Assembly (NCBI GenBank): GCA_014649555.1
Contig: BMTG01000002.1
Coordinates: forward strand, 124,001-188,000
DNA length: 64,000 nucleotides
Direction: 5' to 3'
Source: Streptomyces globisporus
GTDB taxonomy: Bacteria; Actinomycetota; Actinomycetes; Streptomycetales; Streptomycetaceae
Under the pieces are notes generated by a model. It did no database searches, was not told the DNA's origin, and saw only the letters and a list, made by a program, of their open reading frames with translations. Of this stretch, positions 26,763-35,346 are shown piece after piece. How positions within the stretch are numbered: the first letter of the stretch is position 1; the number at the start of each line of letters is the position of its first letter. Both the position numbers and the translations under genes were made by a program.

Positions 26763-28826
26763 TCAGCGGGTCGGGATGAGGAACTCGCACCACACGCATT
26801 TGCCGCTGCCCCGGGACTCCACGCCCCAGACGTCGGCCAGCCGGTCGACCAGCATCAGGCCGCGCCCCGACACCCCGTCCTCCCCCGCGTCGCGGCGCCG
26901 GGGAAGAGCGCTGGAGCGGTCCTCGACGTCGACGCGCAGCCGTCGCTCGGTCCCGGCGAGCACCCGGATCGTCACGACGGCCCCGCCGTCGGTGTGCATG
27001 AGCGCGTTGGTGATCAGTTCGTCGGCCGCGAGCTCGATCTCGTCGGCCCGGTCCTTCGCGCCCCAGGCCCGGACCGCGGCCCGGATCATGTGCCGGGACG
27101 AGCTCAGCGCCTCGGGGTCGTTCTGGGCGACGTGCTGCTGGAGCCGGCCGCCCGGCTGCGGGGCGTGCGCGGCCCGGCGGCGCAGCAGCAGGACCGCGAC
27201 ATCGTCCTGGCCGCCGCGCCCGTCGACCGCGTCGCAGAGCTGGTCGGCCAGTTTCTGCAGGTCCTGGGGACCGTTGGCGACGAGGGAGGTGAGCCGCTGC
27301 ATGCCTTCGTCCAGGTCGGAGCCCGGCAGTTCGACGAGGCCGTCGGTGAACAGGATCATCGTCTGGCCGGGGTCCAGTTCGACCGTGGAGACCGGATACT
27401 CCAGCCGGCCGAACTCCGCCGAGAGGCCGAGCGGCAGACCGCCCTCGGACACCACGCGGCGGCAGCTCCCGTCCACGTCCCGCACCACCGGGTCCACATG
27501 CCCGGCCCGGACCACCTGCACGACCCCGGTGGTGAGGTCGACCTCGGCGTAGGTGCAGGTGGCGAAGCGGTCGGTGTCCAGTTCGTGCAGGAAGACGGAG
27601 GCGCGCGCCATGACCGTGGCGGGGCTGTGCCCCTCGGCGGCGTACGCGCGCAGCACGATCCTGAGCTGCCCCATGACGGCGGCGGCGTGGGTGTCGTGCC
27701 CCTGGACGTCCCCGATGACGGCGCCGACCCGGCCGCCGGGCAGCGGGATCAGGTCGTACCAGTCACCGCCGATGTCCCGGCCGAGGCGGGCCGAGCGGTA
27801 GCGGACGGCGACCTGAGCCCCCGGCACGGACGGGATCCGGCGGGGCAGCATGGCCTGCTGGAGGCCCTCGGCGAGGTCGTGCTCCTGTTCGTAGAGCATC
27901 GCGCGCTGGAGGCTCTGGGCGATCGAGGTGCCGAGCGCCATCAGCAGATTGCGTTCGTCGGCGGTGAAGCCGCCCTTGTCCCGGTAGAGCAGGCCGAGCG
28001 CGCCGATCGGGCGGGCCTGGGCGATCAGCGGCATGTAGGCGGCGGAGGTGATCCCGAGGTGGCTGATGTTGGGCCACAGGATCGGATAGGAGGCGGCGAA
28101 GTCCTCGGCGGACTCGATGAAGCGCGGGGACAGCGTGCGGACCACTTCGCTCATCGGGTACTGCTCGTCCACCCGGGTGTACCGGGTGCCGGGGACGTAC
28201 GCGCCTTCGGGGCCGTCGGCCACCAGGTGGATGCGGCCGGACTCCAGCAGGCCCATGACGAGGCTGGTGGCTCCCAGGTGGGCGAGGCCCTGGGAGTTCT
28301 TGAGGACGGCGATGACGTCCTTGACCGTACGGGCGTGGGCCAGGGCGGCGGTGGTGCCCTCGACCAGGCTGGTGCGCTGGCGGCGCTCCTCGTCCAGTTC
28401 GCGGCGGGCGGTGGAGTCGGCCAGTTCCTGGGTGGCGTCGCGGACGATCCCGATGATGCGGCGGGGGCGTCCGGTCCCGTCCCGGCGGACGAAGCCCTGG
28501 GTGTGCGTCCAGCGCAGGGTGCCGTCGCGCCGCTGGATGCGGAAATACGCGCCGTAGTTGGTGCGCCCGCTCTTCAGGGCGTGCGAGACCAGCCCGTCCA
28601 GGCGCTGGGCCTCGTCCGTCGGCACGCGCGGGGCCAGCGAGGCCGGCCGGTCGTCGTATTCGTCCGGGGTCAGGTCGAACACGTCCAGGGCGGTCCGGTC
28701 CATGTGCATGAGGCCGGTGTCGAGGTCCCAGTCGAAGCTGCCCATACGGTTCAGGGCGAGGCTGAGGTCCGGGTGGGCGGGCCAGTCTTCGGGGAGCGAC
28801 AGGGCACCCGCTACCCGATCATCCAT
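26763..28826 (-). CDS. PAS-GAF-PP2C (SpoIIE) phosphatase with C-terminal RsbW-like ATPase
   Basis: The 687-residue soluble regulator has a PAS domain (about 25-145), a GAF domain (about 170-320), a SpoIIE/RsbU phosphatase domain with metal Asp residues in 'DIGGDWYDLI' near 354, 'AVIGDVQGHD', 'LFTDGLVE' and 'GQDDVAVLLL', and a C-terminal HATPase_c_2 ('AADELITNALMHTDGGAV', 'SGRGLMLVDRLADVWGV'). It therefore joins a phosphatase for STAS antagonists and an anti-sigma-like kinase in one chain, a common streptomycete layout. The ATG at 28826 is preferred over GTG 28835. No sigma gene is adjacent. Confidence 0.88.
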   Translation of the reverse strand: MDDRVAGALSLPEDWPAHPDLSLALNRMGSFDWDLDTGLMHMDRTALDVFDLTPDEYDDRPASLAPRVPTDEAQRLDGLVSHALKSGRTNYGAYFRIQRRDGTLRWTHTQGFVRRDGTGRPRRIIGIVRDATQELADSTARRELDEERRQRTSLVEGTTAALAHARTVKDVIAVLKNSQGLAHLGATSLVMGLLESGRIHLVADGPEGAYVPGTRYTRVDEQYPMSEVVRTLSPRFIESAEDFAASYPILWPNISHLGITSAAYMPLIAQARPIGALGLLYRDKGGFTADERNLLMALGTSIAQSLQRAMLYEQEHDLAEGLQQAMLPRRIPSVPGAQVAVRYRSARLGRDIGGDWYDLIPLPGGRVGAVIGDVQGHDTHAAAVMGQLRIVLRAYAAEGHSPATVMARASVFLHELDTDRFATCTYAEVDLTTGVVQVVRAGHVDPVVRDVDGSCRRVVSEGGLPLGLSAEFGRLEYPVSTVELDPGQTMILFTDGLVELPGSDLDEGMQRLTSLVANGPQDLQKLADQLCDAVDGRGGQDDVAVLLLRRRAAHAPQPGGRLQQHVAQNDPEALSSSRHMIRAAVRAWGAKDRADEIELAADELITNALMHTDGGAVVTIRVLAGTERRLRVDVEDRSSALPRRRDAGEDGVSGRGLMLVDRLADVWGVESRGSGKCVWCEFLIPTR

Positions 28827-28891
28827 GTGGGCCACTCTGCCACCATTTTTCCTATTCCTCTTGTCCGATTCCGCCGCTCGGACCGCGACCG

Positions 28892-30001
28892 TCAGCCCGC
28901 GAACACGTCGCCGAGGTCCGCCTCCATGGGCGCGTCAGGCTCCGCGGGCGCGTCCGGCCCGTCCGGCTCCTCCGGCTCACCGGGGAAGACCTGGGTCGGC
29001 TCCGGCGCCACCTCCTCCGGGACGCCCTCCTCGTACTCCCACGGCTCCTCGGGCGGCGGGTCGCCGAAGTCGTCGGACGACTCGTCGGGGCCGGGGTCCG
29101 TCGGCGCTTGCGGTTCGGATGGGGCCGGGTCGGACGGGGTGGGGTCCGGGGACGGGGGCTCGGAGGGGCGGCCCGGGGACGGGAAGAGCAGGTCGGCGTC
29201 GGGCTCGAAGGGCGGCGGGTCGTCCGGGTCCCGGTCACGGCCGCCGCTGTCGCCCATGGCCCGCTCGATCCAGCTGTTGTCGTCGGTGTTCACGATGATC
29301 AGGCTCGTGGCCGCCTTGACGCCGGGCTCGACGGCCACGATGCGCGCGGGGTCGTAGCCGGGCCAGCGCTCGCCCCGGTGAGCGACCTTCCCGTCGGCGA
29401 CCACGGGCGGGCCCAGCGGGTTGCCGCAGGCGCAGCGAACCCGGGGCATTCCGCGGCTGTCGACGAGGACGGCGGTGCCCGCTTGGAGGACGGCCTGGAA
29501 GGCGGTGGCCGATCCGGCGCTGTAGCCGTGGTTGGTGACCTGGGCGTCGGCGCGCAGGACGACCGGGGTGAGGGACTTCAGATAGCCCGGGATCTGTACG
29601 GCCTCGATGCCGGCCGCCTCGGCGAAGGCGCTCGCCTTCTTCTTGTCGTCCGTCAGGAGGGTGGTCTGCTTCTCGACATCGCAGGCGGCGACCGATCGGG
29701 TGCCGCCGTAGAGCCCGGGGACAGCGCCGGAGACCGGATGGACCGTACGGGTGCCGGAGTCCGGTTCGTCGTCCGGCGCGCCGGAGGGGTACGGGGAGTC
29801 CGCCGCCCGCGCCGTGGACGCGGTGAACGGTCCGGGGCCGGGGGACGCGATCGGCTGGAGGAGGACGTCCTTGGCCTCCGCGGTGCCCGTGGTGCCCTTC
29901 GCCGTACGGTCGCCGCCCTCGCCGCAGCCGGCGACGGCGAGCAGCACCCCGGCGGACAGCGCGGCGAGCGCGGTACGCCGGAAACGTCCTTGTGAGCGCA
30001 C
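28892..30001 (-). CDS. Lipoprotein with Pro/Glu/Asp-rich tail (DUF6777-like)
   Basis: The 369-residue protein has a lipobox ('SAGVLLAVAGCGEGG'), then a domain beginning 'DVLLQPIASPGPGPFTAST', which resembles what I recall as DUF6777, with a Cys pair 'VRCACGNPLG'. The last 110 residues are disordered and very acidic, dominated by Pro, Asp and Glu. Function is unknown. The GTG at 30001 is preceded by AGGAGAG at good spacing, and the signal peptide begins right after it; the upstream open frame has no such site. Confidence 0.72.
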   Translation of the reverse strand: MRSQGRFRRTALAALSAGVLLAVAGCGEGGDRTAKGTTGTAEAKDVLLQPIASPGPGPFTASTARAADSPYPSGAPDDEPDSGTRTVHPVSGAVPGLYGGTRSVAACDVEKQTTLLTDDKKKASAFAEAAGIEAVQIPGYLKSLTPVVLRADAQVTNHGYSAGSATAFQAVLQAGTAVLVDSRGMPRVRCACGNPLGPPVVADGKVAHRGERWPGYDPARIVAVEPGVKAATSLIIVNTDDNSWIERAMGDSGGRDRDPDDPPPFEPDADLLFPSPGRPSEPPSPDPTPSDPAPSEPQAPTDPGPDESSDDFGDPPPEEPWEYEEGVPEEVAPEPTQVFPGEPEEPDGPDAPAEPDAPMEADLGDVFAG

Positions 30002-30099
30002 AGAGCTCTCCTGCCTGTCCCGGGGGAACGGTTCGGTGTCACCATCTGTGCCGCACCGGGCACGGACCCGCAAGCGGACGGGCGGCCGCCACCCCCGTC

Positions 30100-30154
30100 T
30101 TGAACGCGTTCAATTGATCCTCTACGCTCACACCAGCGAGTTGAACACGTTCAA
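30100..30154 (+). promoter_or_regulatory. Promoter with two TTGAAC-N2-GTTCAA operators upstream of the YndJ-like gene
   Basis: Two inverted repeats are seen: TTGAACGCGTTCAA (30100-30113, a perfect palindrome) and TTGAACACGTTCAA (30141-30154, same arms). The first overlaps a possible -35 (TTGAAC, 30100-30105) that is 17 bases from a -10 (TACGCT, 30123-30128). The second would cover the first transcribed bases. This is a classic two-operator repression layout; the site type suits a TetR-family repressor, but no such gene is in the window. AAGGGGGGAAG then precedes the ATG at 30170. Confidence 0.6.
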
Positions 30155-30169
30155 ACAAGGGGGGAAGTC

Positions 30170-31030
30170 ATGTCCGCACTGGTCAACGCCATCGTCATGC
30201 TGGGCATGCTCGTCGTCGTGCCGGCGGGTCTGCGGCTGACCGGGCAACCGGAGCTGGAGCGGATCCGCCGGCTCTGGCCGCTCTTCGCCGCGCCGGGCGC
30301 GCTCGCCCTCTGGCTGCCACGCGGCGCCACGGCCACGGTGCTCGCCTGCGTCTACGCGGCGGGAACCGTCCTGCTCGCCCTGCACGCCCCGCGCCGGGCG
30401 ACCCCGGGCCGGAGCCTCGACCCGGCCGGGATCGCCCTGCTCACCGCGCTGGTCACCCCGGCCGTCGCCGCGACCGCTCTGGTCGCCGAGCGTTCGGGGC
30501 ACGAGCTGTTCGGGTTCGATATAGGCATCCTGGCGCTGACCGTGCCGCACTTCCACTTCGCCGGATTCGCCGCCGCCCTGATCGCCGGGCTGGTCTGCCG
30601 GGTCTCCGACGGTCCGGCGGGCCGCTTCGCCGCGCTGAGCGTGCCGCTGGGCACCCTCCTCGTCCTCGTCGGGTACTTCATCGGCGACTGGGCGGAGCTG
30701 GCCGGGGCCGTCGTCCTGACAGCCGGAATGTGGACCGTGGGCCTGCTGACCTGGCGGATGGGGCATGAGGAGGGACGCGACCGGACGACACGGCTCCTGC
30801 TGCTCTCCTCCGCCGCCGTCCTGGTGGCGACGATGCTGCTCGCGCTGAGCTGGGCGCTCGGCGAGGCGACCGGGCTCCCCCACCCGACCCTGACCTGGAT
30901 GGCGGCCACCCATGGCCTCGGCAACGCGCTGGGCTTCGCGCTCTGCTCCCTGCTGGCCTGGCGGCGCATCCGGACCGACGATGCCGTCCGCACCGCCGTC
31001 CGCACCCCCACCGAAAGCAGGACCGCATGA
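30170..31030 (+). CDS. YndJ-like integral membrane protein
   Basis: The 286-residue protein is almost wholly hydrophobic, with about eight membrane helices. The segment 'LALTVPHFHFAGFAAALIAG' with two His in 'HFHFAGF' matches the YndJ family of Bacillus and actinomycetes, whose function is unknown. It is coupled by an ATGA overlap to a DUF1990 gene, an association also seen in Bacillus, so the two probably work together. Twin operators lie in its promoter. Confidence 0.78.
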   Translation: MSALVNAIVMLGMLVVVPAGLRLTGQPELERIRRLWPLFAAPGALALWLPRGATATVLACVYAAGTVLLALHAPRRATPGRSLDPAGIALLTALVTPAVAATALVAERSGHELFGFDIGILALTVPHFHFAGFAAALIAGLVCRVSDGPAGRFAALSVPLGTLLVLVGYFIGDWAELAGAVVLTAGMWTVGLLTWRMGHEEGRDRTTRLLLLSSAAVLVATMLLALSWALGEATGLPHPTLTWMAATHGLGNALGFALCSLLAWRRIRTDDAVRTAVRTPTESRTA

Positions 31031-31539
31031 GCACCCTCACCTACCCGGAGGTCGGCGCGACCCGGCTGGGCCCGCTCCCCCGGGGCTACCACCACCTCCA
31101 CCACCGCAGCCGGGTCGGCCGGGGCGCGGCGGACTTCGCGGCGGCCGGCGCGGCGATCACCGAGTGGCGGATGCACCGTGCGTCGGGCGCCCGGCTGGAG
31201 GCTTCGGCCCGGCGCGCGGAGCCCGGCGGGGACGTCCGGGTCTCCCTGGGCCTGGGCCCTCTGCGCTTCACCGCCCCCTGCGAGGTGATCTGGACGGCAT
31301 ACGGGGAGGACGGCCGCACGGGCTTCGGCTACGGCACCCTGGCCGGGCATCCGGAGCGCGGCGAGGAGTGCTTCGTGGTGGACCTCGCGGACGACGGCAC
31401 GGTGTGGTTCACCGTCCTGGCGTTCTCGCGCCCCGCCTCCTGGTACACCCGGCTCGCCGGGCCGCTGGTCCCGGTCGTGCAGCACTGGTACGCGCGCAGG
31501 CTCGGCCGTACGCTCCGCCGGATCGTCGCCGCGGGCTGA
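31027..31539 (+). CDS. DUF1990 family protein
   Basis: The 170-residue soluble protein begins 'LTYPEVGATRLGPLPRGYHH' and contains 'TGFGYGTLAGHPERGEECFV', which are landmarks of DUF1990. The family resembles small lipid- or ligand-binding barrels, but no activity is proven. Its ATG overlaps the YndJ-like stop by four bases, so both are made from one transcript. The next gene starts 89 bases on. Confidence 0.82.
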   Translation: MSTLTYPEVGATRLGPLPRGYHHLHHRSRVGRGAADFAAAGAAITEWRMHRASGARLEASARRAEPGGDVRVSLGLGPLRFTAPCEVIWTAYGEDGRTGFGYGTLAGHPERGEECFVVDLADDGTVWFTVLAFSRPASWYTRLAGPLVPVVQHWYARRLGRTLRRIVAAG

Positions 31540-31628
31540 GCCGCCCGAGCCGGAGACCGAAGGCCCGGGACCGCCCGGTCCTCACCTGCGGGGAGCCCCA
31601 GGCCACCCCCGGGCCGATACTGGCAGGG

Positions 31629-33083
31629 ATGGAATGGTTCACCGCGGACGGCTACTGGCTGAGCCGGCTGATCTTCCAGCGGGCCCTGGCCGTGGTCTAT
31701 CTGGTCGCCTTCCTCTCCGCCGCGCTCCAGTTCCGGGCGCTCATCGGCGAGCGCGGCATGCTGCCCGTCCCCGACCTGCTGCGGCGTACCCCGTGGCGAG
31801 CCGCTCCGGGGCTCTTCCGGCTGCACTACTCGGACCGCCTCTTTGCCGCCGTCGCCTGGACCGGCTGCGCCGTCTCGGTGGCGCTGATCGCCGGTCTCGA
31901 CGGTCTGCTGCCGCTGTGGGGAGGGATGCTGCTCTGGGCGCTGCCGTGGGTGCTGTATCTGTCGATCGTCCAGGTGGGGCAGGTCTGGTACGGGTTCGGC
32001 TGGGAGTCGCTGCTGCTGGAGACGGGATTCATGGCGATCTTCCTCGGCACCGGGGACACCGCCGCTCCGGTCCTGGTGCTGTGGCTGCTGCGGTGGCTGC
32101 TGTTCCGGGTGGAGTTCGGCGCGGGGCTGATCAAGATGCGGGGCGACGCGTGCTGGCGGGAGCTGACCTGCCTGGACTTCCACCACGAGACCCAGCCGAT
32201 GCCGGGGCCGCTGAGCTGGTTCTTCCACCATCTGCCCCGGCCGGTGCACCGGGTGGAGGTGGCGGCCAACCATGTCACCCAGCTCCTCGTGCCCTTCCTG
32301 CTGTTCACCCCGCAGCCGGTGGCGAGCGCGGCGGCCGGGCTGATGGTCCTCACCCAGCTCTGGCTGGTCCTGTCGGGGAACTTCGCCTGGCTGAACTGGC
32401 TCACGATCGCGCTGGCGCTCTCCGTGATCGACTGGACTCCCCTGGCCGGGCCGCCGCCCGCCCAGGCCGCCCCGCCCCTCTGGTACGAGGTGGCCGTCAT
32501 CGCCGTGACCGCCCTGGTGCTGGTGCTCAGCTACCGCCCGGCCCGCAATCTGGTCTCGCGACGGCAGGCGATGAACCGGTCCTACGATCCCCTGCACCTG
32601 GTCAACACCTATGGCGCGTTCGGTTCGATCAGCCGGATGCGGCTGGAGGTCGTGGTGGAGGGCTGCGCCGATCCGGTGGCGCACGAGGGCGCCGAGTGGC
32701 GGGAGTACGGCTTCCGGGGCAAGCCGGGCGATCCGCGCAGGCTGCCGCGCCTGTTCGCCCCGTACCACCTGCGGCTCGACTGGATGATGTGGTTCGCGGC
32801 GCTCTCCCCCGCGTACGCGCGCTCCTGGTTCGGGCCCTTCGTCGACCGGCTGCTGGAGGGCGACCGGGACACGCTCCGGCTGCTCGGCCACAACCCGTTC
32901 CCCGACGGGCCGCCCCGGCAGGTGCGCGCCCGGGTGTTCCGCTACCGGTTCACCGGAGTCCGGGAGCTGCGGGCGACGGGATGCTGGTGGCACCGCACCT
33001 ACGTCCGGGAATTCCTGCGGCCCGTCTCCCGGCCGCTGCCGCCGGAGCGGAAGAGCGGGGGGACGGGCCGCGGGCCGCGCTAG
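31629..33083 (+). CDS. Lipase maturation factor (LMF1/DUF1222) family membrane protein
   Basis: The 484-residue protein has the N-terminal multi-helix region of LMF proteins with landmarks 'FIFQRALAVVYLVAF'-like start, 'VGQVWYGFGWESLLLETGFM' and 'LLRWLLFRVEFGAGLIKMRG', followed by 'CWRELTCLDFHHETQPMPGP'. The C-terminal soluble part includes 'LVNTYGAFGSISRMRLEVVV' and 'APYHLRLDWMMWFAALSP'. In animals LMF1 helps lipases fold; the bacterial role is unknown, though an envelope folding or lipid role is plausible. The ATG at 31629 follows GCAGGG. It may be read through from the YndJ-DUF1990 pair. Confidence 0.86.
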   Translation: MEWFTADGYWLSRLIFQRALAVVYLVAFLSAALQFRALIGERGMLPVPDLLRRTPWRAAPGLFRLHYSDRLFAAVAWTGCAVSVALIAGLDGLLPLWGGMLLWALPWVLYLSIVQVGQVWYGFGWESLLLETGFMAIFLGTGDTAAPVLVLWLLRWLLFRVEFGAGLIKMRGDACWRELTCLDFHHETQPMPGPLSWFFHHLPRPVHRVEVAANHVTQLLVPFLLFTPQPVASAAAGLMVLTQLWLVLSGNFAWLNWLTIALALSVIDWTPLAGPPPAQAAPPLWYEVAVIAVTALVLVLSYRPARNLVSRRQAMNRSYDPLHLVNTYGAFGSISRMRLEVVVEGCADPVAHEGAEWREYGFRGKPGDPRRLPRLFAPYHLRLDWMMWFAALSPAYARSWFGPFVDRLLEGDRDTLRLLGHNPFPDGPPRQVRARVFRYRFTGVRELRATGCWWHRTYVREFLRPVSRPLPPERKSGGTGRGPR

Positions 33084-33096
33084 AGAGCCTCGGGGG

Positions 33097-33273
33097 TCAG
33101 TCGATGCCGGGCAGGATGTGCGGCTCGGCGAGGTCGTCCTCGTATCCGGCGAGCCGGATGGGGGCGGACCTGGCCCAGACCTCGATGTTCCGCAGCTTCT
33201 CGGGGCGGCCGGGCCGCCCCGAGGTCCGTTCGGCGGGGCGCATTTCGCGTTCGGTCAGTTCCGGTGTCGTCAC
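33097..33273 (-). CDS. Unrecognised 58-residue protein, possible peptide precursor
   Basis: A GTG start at 33273 is preceded by GAGGAG at ideal spacing, which is the main support that this short frame is real. The peptide has a charged N-terminal half ('TPELTEREMRPAERTSGRPG'), then 'RNIEVWARSAPIRLAGYEDD' and an acidic end 'LAEPHILPGID'. It has no signal peptide, membrane helix or Cys. I do not recognise it with certainty; a leader-plus-tail plan could suit a ribosomally made peptide, but no modification enzyme is adjacent. A strong 9-bp hairpin sits 42 bases upstream in its leader. It converges on the LMF-like gene, 13 bases apart. Confidence 0.6.
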   Translation of the reverse strand: MTTPELTEREMRPAERTSGRPGRPEKLRNIEVWARSAPIRLAGYEDDLAEPHILPGID

Positions 33274-33314
33274 CGCGCACTCCTCTGTGTCGCGTCACCC
33301 AGGGCGTCGCCGAC

Positions 33315-33336
33315 GCTCCGGCACCGATGCCGGAGC
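33315..33336 (-). promoter_or_regulatory. Leader hairpin upstream of the 58-residue gene
   Basis: GCTCCGGCA (33315-33323) and TGCCGGAGC (33328-33336) form a perfect 9-bp stem with a tetraloop. It lies 42 bases upstream of the GTG start, far enough not to block the ribosome site. It may stabilise the leader or act as an attenuator. Confidence 0.4.
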
Positions 33337-33554
33337 GCGACCGCCCCGAGCGGGGCAGGGATGGTGATATATCGGTCGCGGTGGCGCCGGTTCGGGGCGG
33401 AACAGCGGCCGGGTTACCGACCGTGTCCCAGGACGGTCGAGGAACCTTCGTGGGCTCCTCGATGGCGTCCGTTCGCATCAGCGTAACCAAATGAGCGCCG
33501 CCGCGCTCGATAGAATGTGTGCGGTAGGTCACTTTCGGCCACCGGATAAGCGAA

Positions 33555-33586
33555 AACCCGGCCCAGGAATCATCCTGGGCCGGGTT
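33555..33586. terminator. Terminator downstream of the SDR gene
   Basis: A perfect 14-bp stem (AACCCGGCCCAGGA at 33555-33568 with 33573-33586) and a 4-base loop lies 46 bases beyond the SDR stop codon on the minus strand. Confidence 0.85.
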
Positions 33587-33631
33587 CCCGGCCGCCACGC
33601 GGAGACCGTCGGGCCGGTTGGGCCGTCGGGG

Positions 33632-35116
33632 TTACCAGTTCGCCGGGGCGTAGTCCTTGAGGAAGCAGCCGTAGAGGGCCACTCCGCCCTCACCGCGCAC
33701 GATCGGGTCGTAGACCCTGGCCGCCCCGTCGACCAGGTCGAGGGGGGCGTGGAAGCCCTCCTCGGCGAGGCGCATCTTGTCCGGGTGCGGGCGCTCGTCG
33801 GTGATCCAGCCGGTGTCCACGGCCGTCATCAGGATGCCGTCCTTCTCGAACATCTCCTGGGCGCTGGTACGGGTCAGCATGTTGAGCGCGGCCTTGGCCA
33901 TGTTGGTGTGCGGGTGGCCCGCACCCTTGTAGCCACGGCCGAAGACGCCCTCCATCGCCGAGACGTTGACCACGTACGCGTGCTTCGCCGCGGTCGCCGC
34001 CATCGCCGGGCGCAGCCGGCTGATCAGGATGAACGGCGCGGTGGAGTTGCAGAGCTGGACTTCGAGGAGCTCGATCGGCTCGACCTCGTCGACCGTCTGG
34101 ATCCAGCTGTTGGTGTCGTGCAGGTCGGGGACGAGACCGCCCGCGTCGATCGCGGTGCCCGCGGCGATCCGGGCCGGCGATGCGGAGCCGGTGACCAGGG
34201 CGAGGTCGGTGACCTCCTGGGCGCTCAGGCCCTCCTTGCGGGCGCTGGGCAGGGCGGCGACCCGGTCGACCGAACCGCTGTTGAAGGTGCCGATGACCTC
34301 AGCGGCGGGCAGCTCGCCCGCGGGCAGCGGTGCCGACTCCGCGCTCACCAGCTCGCTGTAGGCCCCCGGGGAGCGGCGCACGGTCTGGGCGGCGTTGTTG
34401 ATCAGGATGTCCAGCGGCCCCTCGGCGGCGACGGAGTCGGCCAGCGCGACGACCTGGGCCGGGTCGCGGAGGTCGATGCCGACGATCTTCAGCCGGTGGA
34501 TCCACTCGTCGCTGTCCTCCATCGCCTTGAAGCGGCGGATCGCGTCGTTGGGGAAGCGGGTGGTGATGGTGGTGTGCGCACCGTCGCGCAGCAGCCGCAG
34601 CGCGATGTACATGCCGATCTTCGCCCGGCCGCCGGTGAGGAGCGCCCGGCGTCCGGTCAGGTCGGTACGGGCGTCGCGGCGGGCGCGGTTCTCCGTGGCG
34701 CAGGCCTGGCAGAGCTGGTGGTAGAACGCGTCGACCTCGACGTAACGCGTCTTGCAGATGTAGCAGGACCTGGGCCGCTGGAGGATGCCCGCGATCTCGG
34801 CCTGGGCGGAGGAGGAAGGCAGCACGCCCTGCGTCTCGTCGTCGATACGGTCGGCCGAGCCGGTCGCCGTGGCCTCGGTGACGGCCCGGTCGTGGGCGGT
34901 CTTCGCGGCGCGGCGCTCTTGGCGGCGGCGCTGCTTCACGGTGCGGTAGATCCCGGCGGTGGCGCGGCGGACGAGGATCGCGTCCGGGTGGTCCACCTCG
35001 ATCTTGTCGAGCTCGTCGAGCACGCTCAGGCAGACGGCCAGCCGCTCCGGGTCGATTCCGGGACCGAAATCCTCGATTCCGGGAGCGAACTCCGGGCTGT
35101 CCTCTGTCACCGTCAT
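33632..35116 (-). CDS. Large SDR-like protein with N-terminal Cys cluster and altered active site
   Basis: The 494-residue protein has an N-terminal region of about 150 residues with a likely zinc site ('SCYICKTRYVEVDAFYHQLC' then 'QACATENR'), followed by a short-chain dehydrogenase fold. 'LLTGGRAKIGMYIALRLLRD' replaces the usual TGxxxGIG glycine motif, 'LINNAAQT' matches the NNAG motif, and 'VVNVSAMEG' keeps the Ser. The catalytic YxxxK reads T-N-M-A-K, so the Tyr is absent. A normal NAD(P)H oxidoreductase role is therefore doubtful. AGAGGAA precedes the ATG at 35116. It is divergent from the SigB-type sigma gene and ends at a strong terminator. Confidence 0.8.
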   Translation of the reverse strand: MTVTEDSPEFAPGIEDFGPGIDPERLAVCLSVLDELDKIEVDHPDAILVRRATAGIYRTVKQRRRQERRAAKTAHDRAVTEATATGSADRIDDETQGVLPSSSAQAEIAGILQRPRSCYICKTRYVEVDAFYHQLCQACATENRARRDARTDLTGRRALLTGGRAKIGMYIALRLLRDGAHTTITTRFPNDAIRRFKAMEDSDEWIHRLKIVGIDLRDPAQVVALADSVAAEGPLDILINNAAQTVRRSPGAYSELVSAESAPLPAGELPAAEVIGTFNSGSVDRVAALPSARKEGLSAQEVTDLALVTGSASPARIAAGTAIDAGGLVPDLHDTNSWIQTVDEVEPIELLEVQLCNSTAPFILISRLRPAMAATAAKHAYVVNVSAMEGVFGRGYKGAGHPHTNMAKAALNMLTRTSAQEMFEKDGILMTAVDTGWITDERPHPDKMRLAEEGFHAPLDLVDGAARVYDPIVRGEGGVALYGCFLKDYAPANW

Positions 35117-35346
35117 TGCCGTTCCTCTGTCATCTTCTCGCCGCGGGTCGTGGGTCACCGCAGGCCGAAACACCCCGCCCAAGTTTGCCATGCGCGGGCC
35201 ACTGCTCCGTTCGGGCGAACGGGTGCCGCAGGAGGGGCGTCCGGAGGGCGATCGAAGAAATCTCAAAAAAGATGTGCATGACTTCGCGAAGGCGGGGCAG
35301 GCGCTGATCCGACACACATGCATTGGTCAACAGGGAGGGCGTCACC

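Larger units (their letters stand above)
33274..33631. other. 358-bp region between the 58-residue gene and the SDR gene
   Basis: I see no convincing gene here. It holds the leader and presumably the promoter of the 58-residue gene (an AT-rich GATATAT lies at 33366-33372), a 9-bp hairpin at 33315-33336, and the SDR terminator at 33555-33586. A frame on the minus strand starting near 33483 looks protein-like for about 35 residues but then runs through the small gene in the wrong frame. Confidence 0.5.

Noticed and set aside
24316-27552. 1078-residue plus-strand frame
   Set aside because: It runs antisense through the Fpg, DGAT and PP2C genes, all of which have clear motifs on the minus strand.
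33491-35281. 596-residue plus-strand frame
   Set aside because: Antisense of the SDR-like gene, with no recognisable features.
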